Shown piece after piece: positions 60,332 through 64,000 of a stretch of 64,000 nt of DNA; the stretch's first letter is position 1; each line of letters begins with the position of its first letter. The DNA is from Vibrio sp. RE88 (GTDB lineage Bacteria; Pseudomonadota; Gammaproteobacteria; Enterobacterales; Vibrionaceae): contig NZ_VTYQ01000003.1 of the NCBI RefSeq assembly GCF_013113835.1, forward strand, positions 558,001 to 622,000. Direction: 5' to 3'. The notes below the pieces were generated by a model that searched no databases, was not told the origin of the DNA, and was given only the letters and a program-made list of their open reading frames with translations. Made by a program: the position numbers and the translations under genes.

Positions 60332-62140
60332 ATGTCACCTTTTCGTCGGGCAAATGCCTACCTGCTCATTCTTTACCTGTTCTGCCTAATTGTTGGCTCT
60401 CAATGGGTATGGAATTACCACTATCAATCCCTACTCGACGAACATCAGGCGCAACTTGATCGCTTTGCTAGCCATATCGCCTCAAGACTGGATAAGTACG
60501 CTCACCTCCCCCAGCTACTTGCTAAAGATACTGAGCTAATTTCTGCCTTAATGCAGCCTGACAACCCGGCTCAACTAGACATCACAAACCGCTATCTAGA
60601 AAACGTCAATAACATCATCCAAGCGTCCGATACTTATCTGATTGATCGGGTCGGCAACACCATTGCTGCCAGCAACTGGAATTTAGAGCGCTCGTTTATT
60701 GGCAAAAACTTTTCGTGGCGCCCCTATTTTTCAGAAGCGGTGAAAGGCAACTCCAGCCAGTATTTCGCGCTTGGCTCAACCTCTGGGCAAAGAGGTTATT
60801 ACTATTCGTTCCCTGTCGTGTACGCAGGTGAAATAGCCGGCGTCATCGTAGTTAAGATGGATCTGTCTGCAATCGAAGAGAACTGGAAGGGGAAGCAAAA
60901 TACGTTTGTTGCGACCGACAGCTACGACGTGATTTTCATGTCGAGTAACCCACAGTGGTTATTTAAGAGCCTGCTCACTCTGACAGAAGCAGAGCGGAAT
61001 CAGATTTCCAACAGCCGTCAATACCTAGATAAAGACATAAAATCTCTCGGGCTGGTTGGGCAACTCGATAAGGCCCAGTCTGAGCTCGAAAACCATTTGC
61101 TCGGCTGGATACAAGGAGACTACATTGTCTCCAGTCGCACGCTTTCCTTGCTCGATCTTACCATTCGTGTATTGACTGAAAAGATAACGGTTTTTTGGTC
61201 TACGTTAAGTTTCGCTCTGATACTGACTCTGCTGTTTGTAATTGCATTTTTAACACTGCAACTGACCTACCAAAGGCATCTCAAAAAGCGCCAGTTTGAG
61301 CAACTGCAGTCTGAAGCAAAACAAAAGCTGGAATTTCTGGTTCTTGAAAGAACGTCTGAATTACAGGCCGAAGTGTTAGAACGCTCCCGCACCGAACAAA
61401 TGCTGCGTCAAACACAAGACGAGTTAATCCAAGCCGCTAAACTGGCGGTTCTTGGTCAAATGTCAGCCAGTATTAGCCATGAATTAAACAATCCACTCGC
61501 CGCGATTCGAAGCTTTGCAGACAATGGCCGCCGCTTTCTGGATAAGAACAAACTTGAACGTGTCGATGATAATCTCAGCCGAATCTCAGCGTTGACCGAC
61601 CGGATGGCAAAAATCAGCAATCAGTTAAAATCCTTTACGCGCAAATCAGACACCAGCGACAAAAGCGTTCTCGATATCGAACCTATCCTGCTCTCAGCAA
61701 AGGAACTGGTTGCACCTCAGATAAAATCTTATCGGGTAGAATTAGCCACACAGTTTAATCACACCACAGGCTCCGCCGAGGTAAACGCAATTCAACTGGA
61801 ACAGGTTTTGATTAATCTGATCACTAACGCTGCACAAGCTGTGGAAGAGCAGGACAAGCGCATTGTCGAACTCCGCACTGAACAAACAGAGGCATCGATC
61901 ATTATCTACATCGATGACAACGGCCCAGGGATTAAAAAAGATCAAGCTAAGCACCTATTTGAGCCATTCTTTACCACGAAGAAGAATGGCTTGGGTCTTG
62001 GCCTATCGATTTCCCAGCAGATCATTAAAGCAATGGATGGCCAGTTAACCGTGGAAACCTCGCCATATGGCGGAGCAAGGTTTGCCATACAGCTGCCATT
62101 TCATGTTTCGACTGTAAGAGACAACGCAAAGGAATCTTGA
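60332..62140 (+). CDS. dctB: C4-dicarboxylate sensor histidine kinase DctB
   Basis: 602 aa. Membrane segments at about 8-26 and 292-312 flank a periplasmic double-Cache sensor (motifs 'DTYLIDRVGNTIAASNW', 'SFIGKNFSWRPYF', 'RGYYYSFPV'). Phosphoacceptor 'SISHELNNPLAAIRSF', ATP-binding N box 'INLITNAAQAVEE', 'DNGPGI', 'GLGLGLSI'. Its stop overlaps the dctD start (TGATG). In the family it senses succinate, malate or fumarate and phosphorylates DctD. Confidence 0.93.
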   Translation: MSPFRRANAYLLILYLFCLIVGSQWVWNYHYQSLLDEHQAQLDRFASHIASRLDKYAHLPQLLAKDTELISALMQPDNPAQLDITNRYLENVNNIIQASDTYLIDRVGNTIAASNWNLERSFIGKNFSWRPYFSEAVKGNSSQYFALGSTSGQRGYYYSFPVVYAGEIAGVIVVKMDLSAIEENWKGKQNTFVATDSYDVIFMSSNPQWLFKSLLTLTEAERNQISNSRQYLDKDIKSLGLVGQLDKAQSELENHLLGWIQGDYIVSSRTLSLLDLTIRVLTEKITVFWSTLSFALILTLLFVIAFLTLQLTYQRHLKKRQFEQLQSEAKQKLEFLVLERTSELQAEVLERSRTEQMLRQTQDELIQAAKLAVLGQMSASISHELNNPLAAIRSFADNGRRFLDKNKLERVDDNLSRISALTDRMAKISNQLKSFTRKSDTSDKSVLDIEPILLSAKELVAPQIKSYRVELATQFNHTTGSAEVNAIQLEQVLINLITNAAQAVEEQDKRIVELRTEQTEASIIIYIDDNGPGIKKDQAKHLFEPFFTTKKNGLGLGLSISQQIIKAMDGQLTVETSPYGGARFAIQLPFHVSTVRDNAKES

Positions 62141-63483
62141 TGTACGACGTCTTTTTTATCGATGACGAAAGCGATATTCGCTTAGCCATAGAGCAGAGCT
62201 TCGAGTTAGAAGAAATATCCGCACAATTTTTTTCCAGTGCAGAAGATGCACTTTTGGCCATTAAGCAAGACGGTTTGCCAAAAGTGGTCATTTCCGATAT
62301 CTGCTTGCCCGGCCTTTCCGGTGAAAACCTGCTTTCAACGGTACTGCATCAGGACAAAGATGTTCCCGTCATTCTCATTACGGGCCATGGAGATATCTCC
62401 ATGGCTGTCAACGCCCTCAGAAACGGCGCTTATGACTTTATTGAGAAGCCCTTCCCCATTGACCGGCTGATCGATACCACACGACGAGGATTGGAAAAGC
62501 GTGACCTCACTCTGGAGAATCAGGAACTCAAACGCAGTCTCAAAGCGAGTCAGACGCTCGGCCCTAGGATCATAGGCAACACACCGTCAATACAGATGCT
62601 GAGAGAGACCATTTCACATATTGCCGATACCGACGCCGATATTCTCTTATTTGGTGAAACAGGGACAGGCAAAGAGCTGGTTGCTCGTTCAATTCACGAA
62701 CAAAGTTCAAGACGCGACGCGAACTTTGTCGCCATCAACTGTGGCGCAGTGCCTGAAAACCTCATCGAGAGTGAGCTCTATGGCCACGAGAAAGGAGCAT
62801 TTACTGGTGCAGAAACTAAGCGTATCGGTAAGTTTGAGCATGCTCAGGGCGGAACCTTATTCCTTGATGAGATTGAATCCATGCCGATGCAGGCACAAAT
62901 TCGACTGTTACGCGTCCTTCAGGAGCGCGTAATTGAAAGAGTGGGCTCGAATGAGCTGTTACCACTGGATATAAGAGTCATTGCTGCTACAAAAGTGGAT
63001 CTTAAGAAAGCGGCAGAGGCAGGAGAATTTCGTCAAGATCTCTACTACCGCCTTAACATCGTCACGCTGGATTTGCCTGCACTGAGAGAGCGTAAGGAAG
63101 ATATCGCGGCTCTGTTCCACCACTTCCTGTTGGTTGCCGCTTCACGCTATGGAAAAAGCGCCCCTGCGCTTCCAAACAGCGCACTGAGTCAGCTTTTAAG
63201 CCACGATTGGCCCGGTAATGTCCGCGAGCTAAGAAACGCCGCCGAACGTTTCGTCTTACTGGGTAAACTGGCTCAATTTGGAGAAAGTACAGAGCAAAGT
63301 AATCAACCACTCTCACTGGCAACACAAGTGGCTGAGTTCGAAAGAAGTGCAATAGAGCAAGCCTTGCTCGAGTCTGGAGGCAGTATCAAACAAACCATGG
63401 ATAAGCTCAGTCTGGCGAGAAAAACGCTCTACGACAAAATGCAGCGTTACGGCCTAGACAAGGCCAACTACAAAGCCGATTAA
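62140..63483 (+). CDS. dctD: C4-dicarboxylate response regulator DctD (sigma54 activator)
   Basis: 447 aa. Receiver domain with phospho-Asp in 'VVISDICLPG', AAA+ domain with Walker A 'GETGTGKE', sigma54-contact loop 'GAFTGA', Walker B 'GGTLFLDEI', and a Fis-type C-terminal HTH ('GSIKQTMDKLSLARKTLYDKM'). It should activate the dctPQM promoter with RpoN. ATG at 62140 overlaps the dctB stop by one base; a TTG three bases earlier is not needed. Confidence 0.94.
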   Translation: MYDVFFIDDESDIRLAIEQSFELEEISAQFFSSAEDALLAIKQDGLPKVVISDICLPGLSGENLLSTVLHQDKDVPVILITGHGDISMAVNALRNGAYDFIEKPFPIDRLIDTTRRGLEKRDLTLENQELKRSLKASQTLGPRIIGNTPSIQMLRETISHIADTDADILLFGETGTGKELVARSIHEQSSRRDANFVAINCGAVPENLIESELYGHEKGAFTGAETKRIGKFEHAQGGTLFLDEIESMPMQAQIRLLRVLQERVIERVGSNELLPLDIRVIAATKVDLKKAAEAGEFRQDLYYRLNIVTLDLPALRERKEDIAALFHHFLLVAASRYGKSAPALPNSALSQLLSHDWPGNVRELRNAAERFVLLGKLAQFGESTEQSNQPLSLATQVAEFERSAIEQALLESGGSIKQTMDKLSLARKTLYDKMQRYGLDKANYKAD

Positions 63484-63497
63484 TCATTGTAATAACT

Positions 63498-63522
63498 AAG
63501 CCAGCATCAGATGCTGGCTTTT
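63498..63522. terminator. terminator between dctD and the DUF2789 gene
   Basis: Stem AAGCCAGCAT / ATGCTGGCTT with loop CAG, then TTCT; serves convergent genes, better for dctD. Confidence 0.75.
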
Positions 63523-63527
63523 CTAAT

Positions 63528-63761
63528 TTAGGTTCTCAACATCACATCAAGCTGATCAACCAGTTCTGCCCAATCGGCATCTTCTTCTATCGCTTCTTTC
63601 AGAAACGCGGCCTGTGAAGGCGACCAGAAAAAGGCTTCATGCAATGCAGTGCCGACCACCAGCCCACTGTGGTGATTAACAAACTCCCGAATGCTGTCGT
63701 CAGAGCTCGCTAATCCAAGTTGCTGAAACAAATCACGCATTGAGTGTTGGTGCATTTCCAT
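63528..63761 (-). CDS. DUF2789 protein
   Basis: 77 aa, acidic and helical: 'MRDLFQQLGLASSDDSIREFV' then 'FFWSPSQAAFLKEAIEEDADWAELVDQLD'. It matches the DUF2789 pattern, a small family without a known role. ATG at 63761 has GAGGA 6 bases upstream. Lies between dctD and dctM but with a terminator on each side, so its expression looks separate. Confidence 0.82.
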   Translation of the reverse strand: MEMHQHSMRDLFQQLGLASSDDSIREFVNHHSGLVVGTALHEAFFWSPSQAAFLKEAIEEDADWAELVDQLDVMLRT

Positions 63762-63849
63762 AATGTCCTCACTCGATTCTCAGAACAAACAACTAAGCCA
63801 CAATTACAGTAACTATTCCTCTTTAACTATAGACCGAATCGCTCCGAGC

Positions 63850-63883
63850 AAAAAAAAGCCTCACATCAACAGTGAGGCTTTTT
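63850..63883 (-). terminator. intrinsic terminator of dctM
   Basis: Stem AAAAGCCTCAC / GTGAGGCTTTT, 7-base loop, eight T on the minus strand. Confidence 0.92.
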
Positions 63884-63903
63884 CATTAGAATTCAGGAAA
63901 CAC

Positions 63904-64000
63904 TTACTTGGTGATGATTTCAGGCCCCATTAGCGTCGTTGGCAGCCAAGTCGATACCCATGGTACGTAAGTAACGATAATGAGGAACAAGAACATCACT
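63904..64000 (-). CDS. dctM: TRAP transporter large permease DctM, C-terminal end
   Basis: Only the last 31 codons are in the window: a hydrophobic stretch 'MFLFLIIVTYVPWVSTWLP' and the end 'TTLMGPEIITK'. This is the typical C-terminus of DctM, the 12-segment subunit of DctPQM, a sodium-dependent C4-dicarboxylate importer. The adjacent dctBD pair supports it. Confidence 0.82.
   Translation of the reverse strand, partial: VMFLFLIIVTYVPWVSTWLPTTLMGPEIITK

Overview
The window looks like a chromosome segment of a Vibrio species (Gammaproteobacteria, Vibrionaceae). Base composition is moderate and almost every gene is a close match in length and motif to Vibrio or E. coli housekeeping proteins. 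Several gene orders are typical of the group: yceD-rpmF-plsX-fabHDG-acpP-fabF-pabC-mltG; yoaA-tsaB-slp-fadD-rnd; tig-clpP-clpX-lon-hupB-ppiD; cmk-rpsA-ihfB-lapA-lapB-pyrF; dctBD next to dctM. I saw no tRNA, rRNA, IS element, prophage or CRISPR array. The species cannot be fixed from sequence reading alone.

Layout. 1-7400 (minus strand): a fatty-acid/phospholipid synthesis operon that starts with yceD and rpmF and runs through plsX, fabH, fabD, fabG, acpP, fabF, pabC and the start of mltG. 7500-12650: yceF (Maf family), rluC, and rne with a long structured leader. 12900-14465: a SulP anion transporter. 14500-22250 (minus): yoaA-tsaB-small protein-slp lipoprotein-hydrolase-fadD-rnd, plus a small orphan gene. 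22444-29541: purU, fadH (with a clear FadR-type operator on its promoter), sppA, ansA and a CPBP membrane protease. 29599-33645 (minus): a YecA-like protein, lolA, rarA, serS. 33904-36924: an orphan prepilin, dusC, and a membrane diguanylate cyclase. 37048-42204 (minus): a three-gene ABC importer of the DUF534/TrpX type, a methyltransferase-like protein and cysB. 42501-45373: a membrane-anchored coiled-coil protein, miaE, and a 400-residue protein that I read as a divergent RelA/SpoT-type nucleotidyltransferase. 45523-59823 (minus): pyrF, lapB, lapA, ihfB, rpsA, cmk, comEA, ppiD, hupB, lon, clpX, clpP, tig. 60332-64000: the DctB/DctD two-component system, a DUF2789 protein, and the 3' end of dctM.

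Functional themes. Lipid metabolism is represented on both sides: synthesis (plsX/fab/acpP) and degradation (fadD, fadH). A FadR-like operator covers the fadH promoter and a weaker half-site lies upstream of acpP. A second theme is RNA and protein quality control (rne, rnd, rluC, rpsA; tig, clpP, clpX, lon, ppiD, lapB, sppA). A third is C4-dicarboxylate sensing and uptake at the right end.

The least ordinary items are the RelA/SpoT-like protein at 44171-45373; a dusC ribosome binding site built into the upstream gene's terminator hairpin; a near-leaderless yceD promoter with a GC-rich discriminator; a long folded leader in front of tig; a roughly 104-bp MITE-like inverted-repeat element between ihfB and rpsA; and a perfect 17-bp operator-like palindrome in front of the ABC importer. 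No obvious large unknown system (defence island, secretion cluster, biosynthetic cluster) is present.
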